Source: Priapulus caudatus
Lineage: Eukaryota; Priapulida; Priapulimorpha; Priapulimorphida; Priapulidae
DNA length: 25,270 nt
Reading direction: 5' to 3'
NCBI RefSeq assembly: GCF_000485595.1
Contig: NW_014578458.1
Span: 7,618 to 32,887, forward strand
The notes under the pieces are model-generated. The model saw only the letters and a list, made by a program, of their open reading frames with translations. It made no database searches and was not told the DNA's origin. How positions within the stretch are numbered: the stretch's first letter is position 1; each line of letters begins with the position of its first letter. A program made the position numbers and the translations under genes. Below are positions 1 to 8,928 of the stretch, one piece after another.

Positions 1-812
1 CAAATAGCCGCCTACTCACACTTTGGAATCTGCTAGCTCATGGAATTGTTGTTTGAGAACACTACAGCTCTGCTGGGGCCCAGTTTCAATGGGAGTTCAA
101 GGAAATTTCTGTTCAGTGCAAGAGATATATTTAAATGTTACCCAAGGTTTTACAATTGGCCTAAAACAATTAAAAAGTGCTGTTTGGATTGGGGAGTAAA
201 TATGCATGGCACACAAATACGAATTAAATCTCCGACGGAAGATGAACATTTGTACGTTAATTGGAAACAATTTCATTAAATTAACGTGCAAGCCCTTTGT
301 GATAGTAATAAGATATTTATGGATATTGTTGCGAGATGGCCAGGAAGCACACGCGATGCTTTAAATTCATGCTTGAAAATTCCTCAATCCCTGAGTTGTT
401 TGCGCAAGCAGGACTTCAAGGTTGGCTGCTTGGAGACAGTGGCTATCCCCTACGGAGGTGGCTGCTAACACCTTATCTTAACCCAGCAAATGCCGCTCAG
501 CGTCGCTACAATGTGAGCCATCGGAGGACGCGGTTCAAGATAGAGTGTGCTTTTGGCGTCTTGAAATCACGTTTTAGATGTGTGGACACCACTGCGGGCA
601 CCCTTCTTTATTCACCTGGAAGAACGTGTAAAATAATTGTCGCCACAGCTATTCTGCATAACATTGCAAGGAGACGGAATGTTCCACTGCCAGCTAATGA
701 GGACAATGAGATGATAATGCAAGATGATGAAGTGGGCTACGATGACATGCTGCAGCAAAACGCCGAGGGTCAACAAGTGCGCGATCAGCTGGTTCAAAGA
801 CGTTTTCGATAG
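1..812 (+). pseudogene. PIF/Harbinger (HARBI1-like) transposase, 3' part, broken
   Basis: DDE-type nuclease of Harbinger transposons, which would cut and rejoin element ends in the nucleus. The 5' end lies outside the window. One frame (from about 40) gives the core with GTQIRIKSP and YVNWKQFH, has an in-frame TAA at 277-279 where the family usually has a serine before INVQ, then resumes with INVQALCDSNK and VARWPGSTRDA. A frameshift near 360-380 moves to the frame with GWLLGDSGYPLRRWLLTP, FGVLKSRFRC and LLYSPGRTCKIIVATAILHN, which ends at a stop at 810-812. The second catalytic Asp (in LLGDSGYP) and the Glu ahead of AFGVLKSRF are visible. The first Asp, expected in a G-x-D-G-T motif, is replaced (MHGT). 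With a stop, a frameshift and a lost Asp this copy cannot make active transposase. Family assignment is firm. Some lesions could be sequencing errors. Confidence 0.9.
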
Positions 813-1261
813 CAATGTTAACATAAAAAATGAGTATATGTGTCACAAATGTAATTATTCTCCTTGGTTATCGTTTTAACTGCTTAAGTAATGCTTTAAG
901 TTATTTAACTTACGCACTTACGCAAGTTAACCACGTGACCACTTTAATTAATAACTCTTAATTAATAAGTCAATCTAAAACTGCCATTTTATTGGCAGAT
1001 TTATTCATGCCTGCAGCTGAACTGCACAATGGTGCTGAATTATCAGAAGTGTTTATGAATACAACCTTTATTAAAAACGCAAATAATGTGGAAAAGTATA
1101 TGTAATAGTAATCAGCTTATTTGTTCAGTATATACTAGCTATTAATCAAAATAAAATAAAGTTTAGCATGCAAGTAAACTGTACTTGTCCACATATAAAT
1201 GCTATACACGAGTATATAATCCAACAAATATAATTAGAAAATCTCAATAGTAGGGTGGGCA
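813..1261. mobile_element. Harbinger copy 1, noncoding spacer between its two genes
   Basis: AT-rich spacer between the convergent transposase and Myb-like genes. From about 940 on it matches 8935-9240 of copy 2 nearly base for base, including the stretch with TGCCTGCAGCTGAACTGCAC, with scattered one-base differences. It probably holds both 3' untranslated ends. AATAAAATAAAG near 1149-1161 could serve as a polyadenylation signal for the plus-strand gene. I see no other gene in it. Confidence 0.7.
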
Positions 1262-2250
1262 ATGACGTATAGCCCTACAAGGTTTGAAATTCGTGTCCTT
1301 GCGAAACAGTGTCTCTTCTTAGCTCAATCTCCAGTCGCTGCTGCTCGATTTCAAGCGCGCGCTTCTCAATGTCAAAGCATGCATTCCTGTTCAGCCCGCC
1401 AACCGGTGCTGCTCACAATGTAATCTCTTCGTTTTTCTGAGCTTCAACCTCTCCTGCACCACGCGGTATTATATCTACCTCTTTTGTAGACATCTCTGCT
1501 TCTGCATGGCGTCCCTTTGCGACCGCCTCTTATGACGAATATCTGTTCTATGATGTCTAACATATTTCGTTCTGCTGTTGTGCGGTTGGGGAGGGAGTGG
1601 AAACTGGACGCTGCTAACATTACTGTAGGGTTTTTCATCCATTCCATTGGCCCTTAACCCTATACTTAGTGAGAACTACTTTGAGTGGCTGCCAAGCATC
1701 TTCCTCGAGAAATTTGTGTTTCTGGAGTTGACTCAAACGAAGGTCTGTACTCGCATGAGGATAGCCTCCGATACAAGGCGCGTTTAGTGGAAGCTACATC
1801 CCTAAATAGTGGAATTTCATTTAGTGTGTCCGATGCCCCCTGGGATTCCTTTCTATGGCCACTGGTTGGAAATAATGCATTTATTTTTTCTTCTATTTTG
1901 GTTGCTCAAATCTTGGCACTTTAACAAAGGGCCCCACCTTGTTTTTCTTCATCTTTTCTCTTTTACGCAGCCTTTTTCTTGACTTTCGCTTATGTATAGT
2001 GAGGTCCATTTTAAGCCTCATTTAGCATCCTCGGCTGTCCTTGACGATTCTGGGCAGCCCGGATCCACGCTAAGGCACGAAAAAACGCCGCGTGGCGGCA
2101 CAGTGTGCTCAAACTCAAATTGCGCTTGCACTGTTTTGAACACCTTCAGGGTCCCTTGTGAGGTAGAACCAAAAGCGTATAATCGGCTCAACTTTGAGCA
2201 GTTGTGGCGCATTCACAAGCCCTTTTCACTACGCAACGTAGCTTAGACAT
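1262..2250 (-). pseudogene. Harbinger Myb/SANT-like protein, copy 1, shattered by indels
   Basis: Same gene as the open copy at 9255-10070, aligned along its length but with many single-base insertions, so no long frame survives. Recognisable pieces are the coiled-coil-coding 3' part (about 1290-1480), the central Ser/Pro/Gln-rich part, and the KKAAKKR-like basic part near 1960-1990. The differences from copy 2 are mostly one extra base in or near homopolymers, which resembles uncorrected long-read error as much as decay. A 101-bp segment (2043-2143) is present here and absent from copy 2. In Harbinger elements this protein binds DNA and helps the transposase enter the nucleus (known for the family). 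As read, this copy cannot encode it. Confidence 0.75.
2043..2143 (-). other. 101-bp segment present only in Myb-like copy 1
   Basis: Alignment of the two Myb-like copies is continuous up to this block and resumes directly after it. Copy 2 joins the flanks with CTGAAG then AAGGAC on the minus strand. Read on the minus strand the block begins GTGTTC, like a splice donor, but ends CGTC immediately before AAG, so a GT-AG intron fits only if a few bases differ or are misread. It could equally be an insertion in copy 1 or a deletion in copy 2. Confidence 0.5.
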
Positions 2251-2934
2251 TTTCCTAGAAATTGGTCGGTAATTGTACTTGTTTTAGCTGCTCGGCGTGT
2301 TTCGTTTTCTTCTTAGAAAAGCGGAGTTTTTCCATTTTTTCCGTTTCACGCGCCGTGAATTATTCAGATATGATTATGATGGAAATATTGATGGCGGCAA
2401 CGAGGGTCATGTACATAGTATTTTCAAGTCCTTTTTTCTACACAAGGCAATCGCTGGACTAAGCCTATGACTGCTCCGTGTGGACTAGTTCCACAGGCTA
2501 CTGCTAACTCATTTCAGTGTAGCCAATCGATCGTTGGCGGAGTGAATGGTCGTGTACCAAGTCTAGCTCTGCAATCGTCACTGCCACGCTTCAAACTTTC
2601 TTCGTATCCATCTTTTGAAGAGACCAATGTTGATGTTTCTCATGTTTTCGATTGACGACGTTATTAGTTACAGCCATATAATATATATATAAGCAGAACA
2701 AAGTGCATTTCTTGCATATTGCGATGGCATATAAAGGTTGCCGACATTCATGCGATATCCATCCATATTGCATCATTGATATATCATGCCCACTGTATTG
2801 TAGTGCCAGTTACAACCTGTTTGACGTTGTTTAGATGTAGGCAGTCAAAGCAGCAAAGATTACTTTCCATCGTTGAGATAACATTTCAATGTAGTACTAG
2901 TTATAACATAATTATTATAGTTATTACACAATGT
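2251..2934. mobile_element. Harbinger copy 1, promoter-side flank and distal end
   Basis: Matches 10071-10700 of copy 2, so it belongs to the transposon or was duplicated with it. It lies upstream of the minus-strand Myb-like gene and would hold that gene's promoter. A short TA tract lies near 2679-2692. Near 2792-2880 there is a block homologous to part of the LINE repeat (compare 8090-8168). I could not find a convincing terminal inverted repeat or a TWA target duplication. Confidence 0.55.
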
Positions 2935-2942
2935 TTTTCCCC

Positions 2943-2983
2943 TACCTATATACCTATACCTATACCTATACCTATAATCTATA

Positions 2984-3015
<32 letters not shown>

Positions 3016-3016
3016 C
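2943..3016. repeat. CCTATA / TA microsatellite
   Basis: Tandem CCTATA hexamers (about 2943-2980) run straight into a TA dinucleotide tract broken by a few other bases. The equivalent position after Harbinger copy 2 holds a different and much longer AT array (10700-11160). Confidence 0.8.
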
Positions 3017-3074
3017 TATTTAATTTATGGGTAGGGGGTGCGGACATTACTGAAATATGAGAGTCGCCTGTGCT

Positions 3075-4427
3075 TCCATTCCTCATTTCACCTTTTCCGT
3101 ACAGTTAGACATGTTTTTCACATTGCCCTTTCAAAGTACATATATGTGGGCCTGCACATCTCATAATGTTAGCCATTGTTATCAAGGTGAGCACAAAATG
3201 TGCAATAAAATTTACGAAAACGGCACAATTTAAAGTTTGCAGGATGAATAACCTAATTAAGTTACAGGAAGTAAGGCCTATTAAGTTTCTTTATCTTCGC
3301 GAGTTAAGCACGTGTCTCATCATGTGTGTTTTATTGTCACCTGGCTTCATGCCGTGCCTCGCACAGCTGTTCAAACACATTGGTAATTCTGGTTTAGCCA
3401 GTAGTTGTTCATTGACGTCATTGCCAGTTTAGTACGCATTCTACCTATAACTTTGTCATAGATTTGCTTGTATATCATGTATAGCTATATGTATATCGCT
3501 TAGAATTTTCGTGCTACGATAGCATCTCAGTGTCTCAATTGGTCGTGCGACTGTATATTTTACTGCATACAACGTAACCTTATTAGATTGTAAGCGAGTG
3601 AAAAGCACGAAAGATAACTTTCCAATCGGTCACACACACATTTTCTTTATTTTCTTTCAGATTCTTTAGTTTGATAATTAAGAATTAAACATAGATTACA
3701 TGGATAACACAATAAATAAACAAAACGTGACACAATGCTTTCATAATTGACCTGGTATTTGCTATCTAACCTTGTAGCCTTATCTGCGTTTATGTTATTA
3801 GTACGTTAAGACCTCTTCTTTGCTTACGGGCAAAACATTTCAAATTATTTCCTAGTAGTTAACTGTACCCCTAATTTTTTTAAATTTTAAAGCTACCTCA
3901 CCACAGTTATTCTTTTGCTTTTTGTTCATAGCCATAGTTTTCGAGTGTGCCATAGTTTGTTACGATTATTGTTGCTTCCTTTCAATATTTTTTCTCTGTA
4001 TTAGAAAAATAGCTCTTTGCCCTCTAATGTCATTGGCTGAGTTTATTTGCTAAGTAAACTTTGAAATCCTAAAGTCCAATAGTCAATCGTTTATGTTTCT
4101 CCGTGAATTGAATTAGATTCCTCTCTTTGTCTAATGGACTCTTCCTTTTATCTGCGAGTTGAACCATGTCTCTTCGTGTGTGTTTTTACTGTATTCACCT
4201 GCTTTTATATGCGTGTATACGTGTGCCATCGATCGCTTCAACTAAGGTTTTAAAAGTTACTTGTTCTAAACGTATATATCATATAGAATCTTAAATTCAA
4301 CATATCCAAGCATTTCTTTTTTCATTACAATCTCTTTAATCCTTTGGGCTGTAGCGTTTCATTGACGTCATTGCAGTAGTACGTACGATGCTTACCTATA
4401 ACCTTTGTAATACATTTCCTTGTATAC
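3075..4427 (-). mobile_element. LINE-derived repeat, copy 1
   Basis: Direct copy of 7638-8928 and inverted copy of 18000-19331. By comparison with copy 2, the minus strand carries the endonuclease/RT linker and the start of the reverse transcriptase of a CR1/L2/jockey-like non-LTR retrotransposon, but indels here close every frame. The copy ends share the CTTTTCC start near 3090 and the TTGTATAC end at 4420-4427. Sequence outside these points differs between copies, so they mark the duplicated block. No 3' poly(A) tail or target duplication is visible. Confidence 0.75.
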
Positions 4428-4639
4428 GTATAGTCTCGTACGAACAATAAGGGGAGCGATAGCCCGAGAGAAAATGCCTGCCGTCGCCTCAAATGTACAC
4501 AAGTCCGCCGTACGTACGTACATACAGCACACACCATATACGCCGTCCTGCGTTTACACTGATAATTATATTCAGTAAAGTTGGCGTTTTTCTTGTTTCA
4601 CCCGCAGCGCACGGGCCGAAGCGGATAAGCATTTTTACA
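4428..4639. other. spacer between LINE copy 1 and unit A
   Basis: No gene seen. It contains CGTACGTACGTACATAC near 4509-4525. Its right half (about 4560-4639) weakly resembles the reverse complement of 16225-16400, so homology of unit A probably extends into it with more divergence. Confidence 0.4.
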
Positions 4640-4829
4640 TGTATTACATGCTGCCAGCGTGCCGCCTAAAGCAAAAACTTCGTCTACCCCTACGGTCGAG
4701 GGACACGGCCCTCATTGCTGTTCTGTGATTTGCGACTTCGCAGAAAAACTTGCAACTCGCCTGCTCGCAGTTACCTTGATGGTCATCGTGAGAAAAACGA
4801 CATGCGGTGCCCGTCGCGATTGCGTGCCT

Positions 4830-5370
4830 TCCTCTGTGTGCGTACACGGGATACATATGCCTTTATGTGCACGTGTAGCATCTAGATACACGCGTATCAC
4901 TATGCGCGCATCTTCCATGTATGTGTGCATGTGCAGGTGCGTGCGGGCGTGCGTGTACGCCTACATGCAAGCGTCCGCGTGCACGTGCCTGCGAGCGTGC
5001 GTATGCGCGTGCGTCCAGGCGTGCGCGTGCGTGCATACGTTTAGCTGCTTTGTGTGGATATGCTTTCTGATCGCACAGTTCGCTGTACACGCTCATGCGT
5101 CCGCACACATTCTAATGATTACGCCCGCACGCAGGTACGCACAGACGGACGCACGTACGCACGCCCGTACCTATACTTATACAGGCAGCCAAGCACGCAA
5201 GCACATAGCTAGCTGTAGTACTACGAAGCACACAAATACGCACACACGTGCGTATACATGTATGAACGCACGCAGTCACACACCGACACACGTACGTACG
5301 CACGCAGGCTGGCACAGACATTTGTATGGGTGCATGTATGTGTTTGTATGTGTGTGTGCGTCGCTCAGTG
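4830..5370. repeat. alternating purine/pyrimidine (CG/TG/CA) tract with strand flip
   Basis: Dense GTGC/GCGT steps on the + strand from about 4900 to 5040 give way, after a short ordinary stretch (5041-5090), to ACGC/GCAC steps from about 5095 to 5320. The tract is strongly Z-DNA-prone and the flip gives it rough inverted symmetry. It fakes a 273-aa cysteine-rich open frame (4659-5480) that I do not accept as a gene. Unit C carries the inverted copy at about 15535-16075. Confidence 0.8.
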
Positions 5371-5824
5371 CGTGCATTTTTCAGAAGTCACAAAAATTCG
5401 TTTCCTCAACAAAATTATTTTTTAGCCTTAGCCACAAGTCATGGCGTAACATAAGTATGTTATCTAACACGCACAATTGACAGATAATATCAGGAGCTAT
5501 GGACCTATTGACAATATTTGTAATTATTACTTCCTCATTCTTTATATATAAGTCAACATTTCTATTTACATGAATAGAGGCGTATTATTTCCGCATGTAT
5601 TATTATAAAACCCAGCTTATGTATCCGCTGCAGCTGCATGCCGCTCGTTACATGAAGCCACTGATGCATAATAAAATACAATTCATAATAAAACTTATAC
5701 AACACAGTGTAGAAGTAGAATCTGTTGACACTTTTATTGATATTTTTATTGAACTTGCAAACAACAGCAGCTCAATGCAGCTGAGCTCTTTCATTGTATT
5801 CCCGGTAAAATTCTCGACTGTTCA
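5371..5824. other. AT-rich noncoding part of unit A
   Basis: No gene recognised. Read on the minus strand it carries two close AATAAA-type signals (near 5720-5755), so the minus strand could end a transcript here. The sequence is kept in units B and C. Confidence 0.4.
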
Positions 5825-5885
5825 CTGGCAGCTATGGATTCGTGCGCCGGCCTATGCATTCGGCGCACGGATCCATAGCTGCCAG
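5825..5885. other. 25-bp hairpin, unit A copy
   Basis: Arms 5825-5849 and 5861-5885 are inverted copies with an 11-base loop. The only unpaired position is T5840 against G5870, which would be a wobble pair in plus-strand RNA. The arms begin CTGGCAGCTATGGAT. The same structure with the same single exception occurs in units B and C. Confidence 0.9.
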
Positions 5886-6264
5886 CGCTGCATACTGTCG
5901 TAGGACGTTCCCGTGGTCGAGTGCGCCTTGCCGCGAAACTGCGCGCAAGATCTGCGCTCAGCGCTTCGGATCAACACCTTCTTTCAGCAACGCTTCTCTA
6001 GTATCCCGTCTCATCTGATATGCCTTCACTTACAGCATTTACCTGTACTAGCAGACTAATACCCGTACAACGACCAAATCGTGCCTTAAAATATAAACTT
6101 CGTGTAAGTGACACAGTTGAAGTTAAATATTTCATGCAACTAAAAAAAACAGAAACAAAAAAACATTTTGGGAAGAAACAAAGAGCGCAATTCTATAAGT
6201 GAGCAGTAGAAAAAGTGCTCAGTTGGTGACGTGACCACTTGGTTGAAAGGAAAATACCGCAAAA
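5886..6264. other. GC-rich then AT-rich noncoding stretch of unit A
   Basis: About 5886-5990 is GC-rich. On the minus strand it continues a short protein-like frame described from unit B (12816-12995). From 6000 on it is ordinary AT-rich DNA with no recognised gene. Confidence 0.35.
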
Positions 6265-6307
6265 TCTATCTATCTATCTATGTATCTATCCATCCATGCA
6301 TCCATCC
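6265..6307. repeat. CTAT / CATC tetranucleotide microsatellite
   Basis: ATCT repeats pass into CATC repeats and stop at the MITE boundary. The other side of the MITE resumes with CATCCATCG, so the MITE was inserted inside the microsatellite. Confidence 0.85.
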
Positions 6308-6499
6308 CAGGGGCGTGTACAGGATTTGTACCGGGGGGGGGGGTCGGTACCTAATCCATAGTTGCGAGCATCAATTAGGGGGGGGGTCTGGGGGCCTTCC
6401 CCAGAAAAATGGTGAATTAGACCCCATTAGATGCGTTTTCTGCGCGAGCAGGGGGTGGTGGGTCTGGACCCCCTGGCCCCCCCCCCTGTACTCGCCCTG
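6308..6499. mobile_element. hAT-type MITE, unit A copy
   Basis: A 192-bp element with CAGGGGCG at the left and CGCCCTG at the right, long G runs inside the left half and C runs inside the right half, and an ACCCCATTAGA-type interior. Both flanks carry CATCCATC, compatible with an 8-bp target duplication, although the microsatellite context makes the exact duplication ambiguous. It encodes nothing. Many animal hAT MITEs look like this (CAGGGGCG ends, G/C runs). Confidence 0.7.
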
Positions 6500-6712
6500 C
6501 ATCCATCGCATGTCATGCCATTGCCATGCCATGTCATATGCCATCCCCTCCCATCCCATGCCACCCATGCCATGCCATGCCATGCCATCCCACCACATCT
6601 TCTTCTATCTCATCCCATCCCATCCCATCCTATGCCATCTCATGTGATCCGATGCAATCCCATCGCAGTATACCCCATCCCATATCCCATCCCATCCAAT
6701 CCCAAACAATAA
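6500..6712. repeat. CATCC / CATGC pentanucleotide microsatellite
   Basis: Imperfect runs of CATGC and CATCC pentamers, with TCATC near 6605. Proline/histidine-rich open frames on + and glycine/tryptophan-rich ones on - are products of this repeat, not genes. Confidence 0.9.
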
Positions 6713-6885
6713 AAAATAATATAAAGAACATGAAAATAATAATAAATAATAATAGTAGTAAATAATAATAATAGTAAAAAAAAATGTTAATGAGTGTAGT
6801 AACATTTATTTTTTACATTTTGAAATTAACGCTGAAGTGGCAGAAGTAGATACTAAAGAGTATAAAAGTAAAGGAGAAATTTTTT
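6713..6885 (-). mobile_element. tail and body of a tRNA-derived SINE, unit A copy
   Basis: On the minus strand, reading away from the tRNA-like head (6959-6886), a roughly 100-bp body ends in A/T trinucleotide repeats (ATT/TTA, 6720-6785). Such a tail is typical of tRNA-derived SINEs. The same order is seen in units B and C. Confidence 0.5.
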
Positions 6886-6959
6886 CCCCAGCTGAGATTC
6901 GAACCCGCAATCTCGGGTTATGAAACCGAGCTCCTACCGACTTCGCTACGGCGGCGGGC
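6886..6959 (-). tRNA. tRNA-Met(CAT)-like sequence, SINE head or tRNA pseudogene
   Basis: Box A (TAGCGAAGTCGG) and box B (GGTTCGAATCT) are both present at normal spacing, and the anticodon loop reads TTTCATAA, giving anticodon CAT. The anticodon stem CTCGG/CCGAG forms, but with an enlarged loop. The T stem and the acceptor stem pair poorly. This is more like an RNA polymerase III promoter head of a SINE than a functional tRNA. The copies at 11878-11951 and 13954-14027 vary slightly. Confidence 0.55.
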
Positions 6960-7213
6960 AAGACGCGCGAGATAATTCCCACGTACGTGATGATTGAATT
7001 TTGACGTTTACCAATTTTTTTGACATTTTAACTTTTTTAAATTTTTGTCTCAGCCAGAACCATCTGCAAGACGTGGTGATTCTGAATATATCTTCAGTTA
7101 GCGGCGATTGAGTGAAAAATCACAGAGAAAAGCGAGGTCAAACAAACATACTGACACACAAGATTAGCCTCATTATAGTATAGATAGATGTTATAATATA
7201 CTTTATAAGTTAA
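6960..7213. other. noncoding stretch of unit A
   Basis: No gene or structured repeat seen beyond what is shared with units B and C. Confidence 0.4.
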
Positions 7214-7254
7214 CCATAGAAATAACCTATAAGTTATCTATATTATTTCTATGG
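7214..7254. other. 12-bp perfect hairpin, unit A
   Basis: Arms 7214-7225 and 7243-7254 (CCATAGAAATAA and its complement) with a 17-base loop. It is retained in units B (near 11586-11626) and C (near 13660-13700). Confidence 0.85.
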
Positions 7255-7395
7255 CAGTGCTCCTAATGCAGCCTAATGCTATTTTAGTTGAACGCTCTAT
7301 TCGCCAGAGGCAGCACCATTGAATCAATTAACAAGCAAGCGACGCAGCGTATAAGAAATGACCGATCGGTTTGGCTTATTTTACAGTGAGTATCA

Positions 7396-7515
7396 GGGTT
7401 GCCATTTGGCCGTTTTCACGGCAAAATTCCTCAAATCTGGCCGTATAAAAATTCGCCTGGCCGTAACATATAAAAAGTCATGGCCAAACTATATTTGGCC
7501 GGTTTGGCCGAATTT
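7396..7515. repeat. cluster of TTTGGCCG-like motifs
   Basis: Starts with CAGGGTTGCCA and contains five irregularly spaced (T/C)TGGCCG motifs. A separate, non-homologous-looking cluster of the same motif lies at 19530-19610. The plus-strand 60-aa frame starting at 7480 runs through it, and I see no protein family there. Confidence 0.55.
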
Positions 7516-8269
7516 GTGAAAAGATTACATTTTTGCAACGATGGTGTAGTATCTCGTTATTTTGTATACACCGCCATCTCGCGGTCCAATTGCCTTGTGA
7601 TAACGGAAGAGAATAAAGGATACAAAACAGTTGTAATTCCATCCTCTTCACCTTTTCCATAAGTTAGAACATGTTTTTTCACTTGCCCTTTCAAAGTAAT
7701 ATATGTGGGTGCACATCTCATGTTAGCCATTGTAGTCAGGTGAGCAAAAAGTCAATAAAATCACGAAAACAGCACATTTGAAGTTTGCAGGATTAATAAC
7801 CTAATAAGTTAAGGAAGTAAGGCCTAATAAGTTCTTTTATCTGCGAGTTAAAGCATGTCTCTCATGTGTGTTTTATTGTCACCTGCTTCATGCCTGCTAC
7901 AGTGTCCAAACAACATAGTAATTCTGGTGTAGCAGTAGTGTTTCATTGACGTCATTGCAGTAGTACGATGCTTACCTATAACCTTTGTCATAGATTTGCT
8001 TGTAGGTCCTATATATGTGTAGCTATATGTATATCGTAGAATTTTCGTGCTACGATCAGCAGTCCTAGTGTCTCAATTGGTCGTGCGACTGTATTTTACT
8101 GCATACAACTGTAACCTTATTAGATGTAAGGAGTGAAAAGCACGAAAGATAACTTTCCATCGGTCACACAACATTTTTCTTTATTTCTTTTCATTTCTTT
8201 AGTTTGATAATTAAGAATTAAACCATAGATTACATGGATAACACAATAAATAAACAAAACGTGACACCA

Positions 8270-8377
8270 ATGTTTTATAAATTGACCTGGTATGCTATCT
8301 AACCTTGTAGCCTTATCTGCGTTTATGTTATTAAGTACGTTTAAGACCTCTTCTTTGCTTACAGGGCAAACATTCAA
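8270..8377 (-). pseudogene. non-LTR reverse transcriptase, N-terminal fragment
   Basis: The frame VSKEEVLNVLNNINADKAT followed by LDSIPGQFIK matches the first conserved RT block, usually K-A-x-G-x-D-x-I-P. Here the G is R (KATRLDSIP). Only about 36 residues are RT-like, and the frame continues as unrelated sequence to 8120. The palm motifs, including the catalytic Asp pair, are absent. Confidence 0.65.
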
Positions 8378-8456
8378 ATTATTTCCTAGTAGTACTGTAC
8401 CCCTAATTTTTTAAATTTTAAAGCTACCTCACCACAGTTATTCTTTGCTTTATTGT

Positions 8457-8747
8457 TCATAGCCATAGGTTTTCGAGTGTGCCATAGTTTGTTACGATTA
8501 TTGTTGTTCCTTTCAATATTTTCTGTAGAAAAATAGCCTTTGCCCTCTTAATGTCATTGTGAGTTTTATTTGTAAGTAACTTGAAATGCCTAAAGTCAAT
8601 GTCATCGTTATTTCTCGTGAATTGTAATAGATTCCTGTCTCTTTGTCTAATGACTTCCTTTATCTGCGAGTTGAACCATGTCTCTCGTGTGTGTTTTACT
8701 GTCACCTGCTTAATGCGTGGTACAGTGTTGATCGATCGCTTCAACAA
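8457..8747 (-). pseudogene. non-LTR retrotransposon, endonuclease-RT linker fragment
   Basis: The frame has the typical linker of CR1/L2/jockey-type LINE ORF2: RETWFNSQIKEVIRQRDR, then LLTNKTHNDIKRAKAIF, a basic helical stretch that joins the APE endonuclease to the reverse transcriptase. The fragment lacks both catalytic domains and is followed by a frameshift before the RT start. Family-level call is based on motif recognition only. Confidence 0.65.
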
Positions 8748-8928
8748 GGTTTTAAAAGTTACTTGTTCTAACGTATATATCTATAGAATCTTAATTCAAC
8801 ATATCCAAGCATTTCTTTTTCATTACAATCTCTTTAAATACCTTTGGGCTGTAGCGTTTCATTGACGTCATTGCAGTAGTACGTACGATGCTTACCTATA
8901 ACCTTTGTAATACATTTCCTTGTATACA

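Larger units (their letters stand above)
4640..7635 (+). repeat. complex repeat unit A (forward copy)
   Basis: About 3 kb, present inverted as unit B (11205-13276, cut short by the N gap) and unit C (13302-16225). In order it holds an alternating purine/pyrimidine tract, a noncoding stretch with a 25-bp hairpin, a CATC/GATG microsatellite with an inserted MITE, a SINE with a tRNA-Met-like head (minus), a 12-bp hairpin, and a cluster of TTTGGCCG motifs. No open frame gives a recognisable protein. The sharp edge at about 7635, where LINE copy 2 begins, fits a block duplication or a composite element. The copies differ mostly by one-base indels. Confidence 0.8.
7638..8928 (-). mobile_element. 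LINE-derived repeat, copy 2 (best preserved)
   Basis: This copy shows the origin of the three-copy repeat. Minus-strand frames give the endonuclease/RT linker (8747-8457) and the start of the reverse transcriptase (8377 to about 8270). Below about 8270 the coding signal stops and the rest is noncoding or rearranged. A second, shorter linker-like piece (7838-7910) repeats the segment at 8660-8740, so the block is itself internally duplicated. The join to Harbinger copy 2 at 8928/8929 is abrupt. Confidence 0.75.

Noticed and set aside
2719-3060. 113-aa plus frame
   Set aside because: It ends in an Ile/Tyr/Pro repeat translated from the CCTATA/TA microsatellite, and the equivalent stretch in Harbinger copy 2 does not keep the frame.
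4659-5480. 273-aa open frame, Cys/Arg/Ala-rich
   Set aside because: It lies on the alternating purine/pyrimidine tract, which has few stops in any frame. There are long open frames on the other strand over the same bases, and composition follows the repeat unit. The counterpart in unit C (15479-16177) is equally artificial.
6265-6712. Possible CRISPR-like or satellite array
   Set aside because: The units are 4-5 bp with no spacers, so this is a plain microsatellite.
6231-6805. Pro/His-rich and Gly/Trp-rich open frames
   Set aside because: They are translations of CATCC/CATGC microsatellite and of MITE G/C runs. The same happens at 12116-12471 and 14188-14612.
6886-6959. Functional tRNA-Met gene
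   Set aside because: The T and acceptor stems do not pair well, the anticodon loop is enlarged, and it is embedded in a duplicated SINE-like unit.
7480-7662. 60-aa frame seen in all three units (MAKLYLAGLAEFVKRLHF)
   Set aside because: It is conserved only because the units are near-identical copies. It spans TTTGGCCG motif repeats, has an equally long antisense frame, and runs into LINE copy 2 in unit A. No family recognised.
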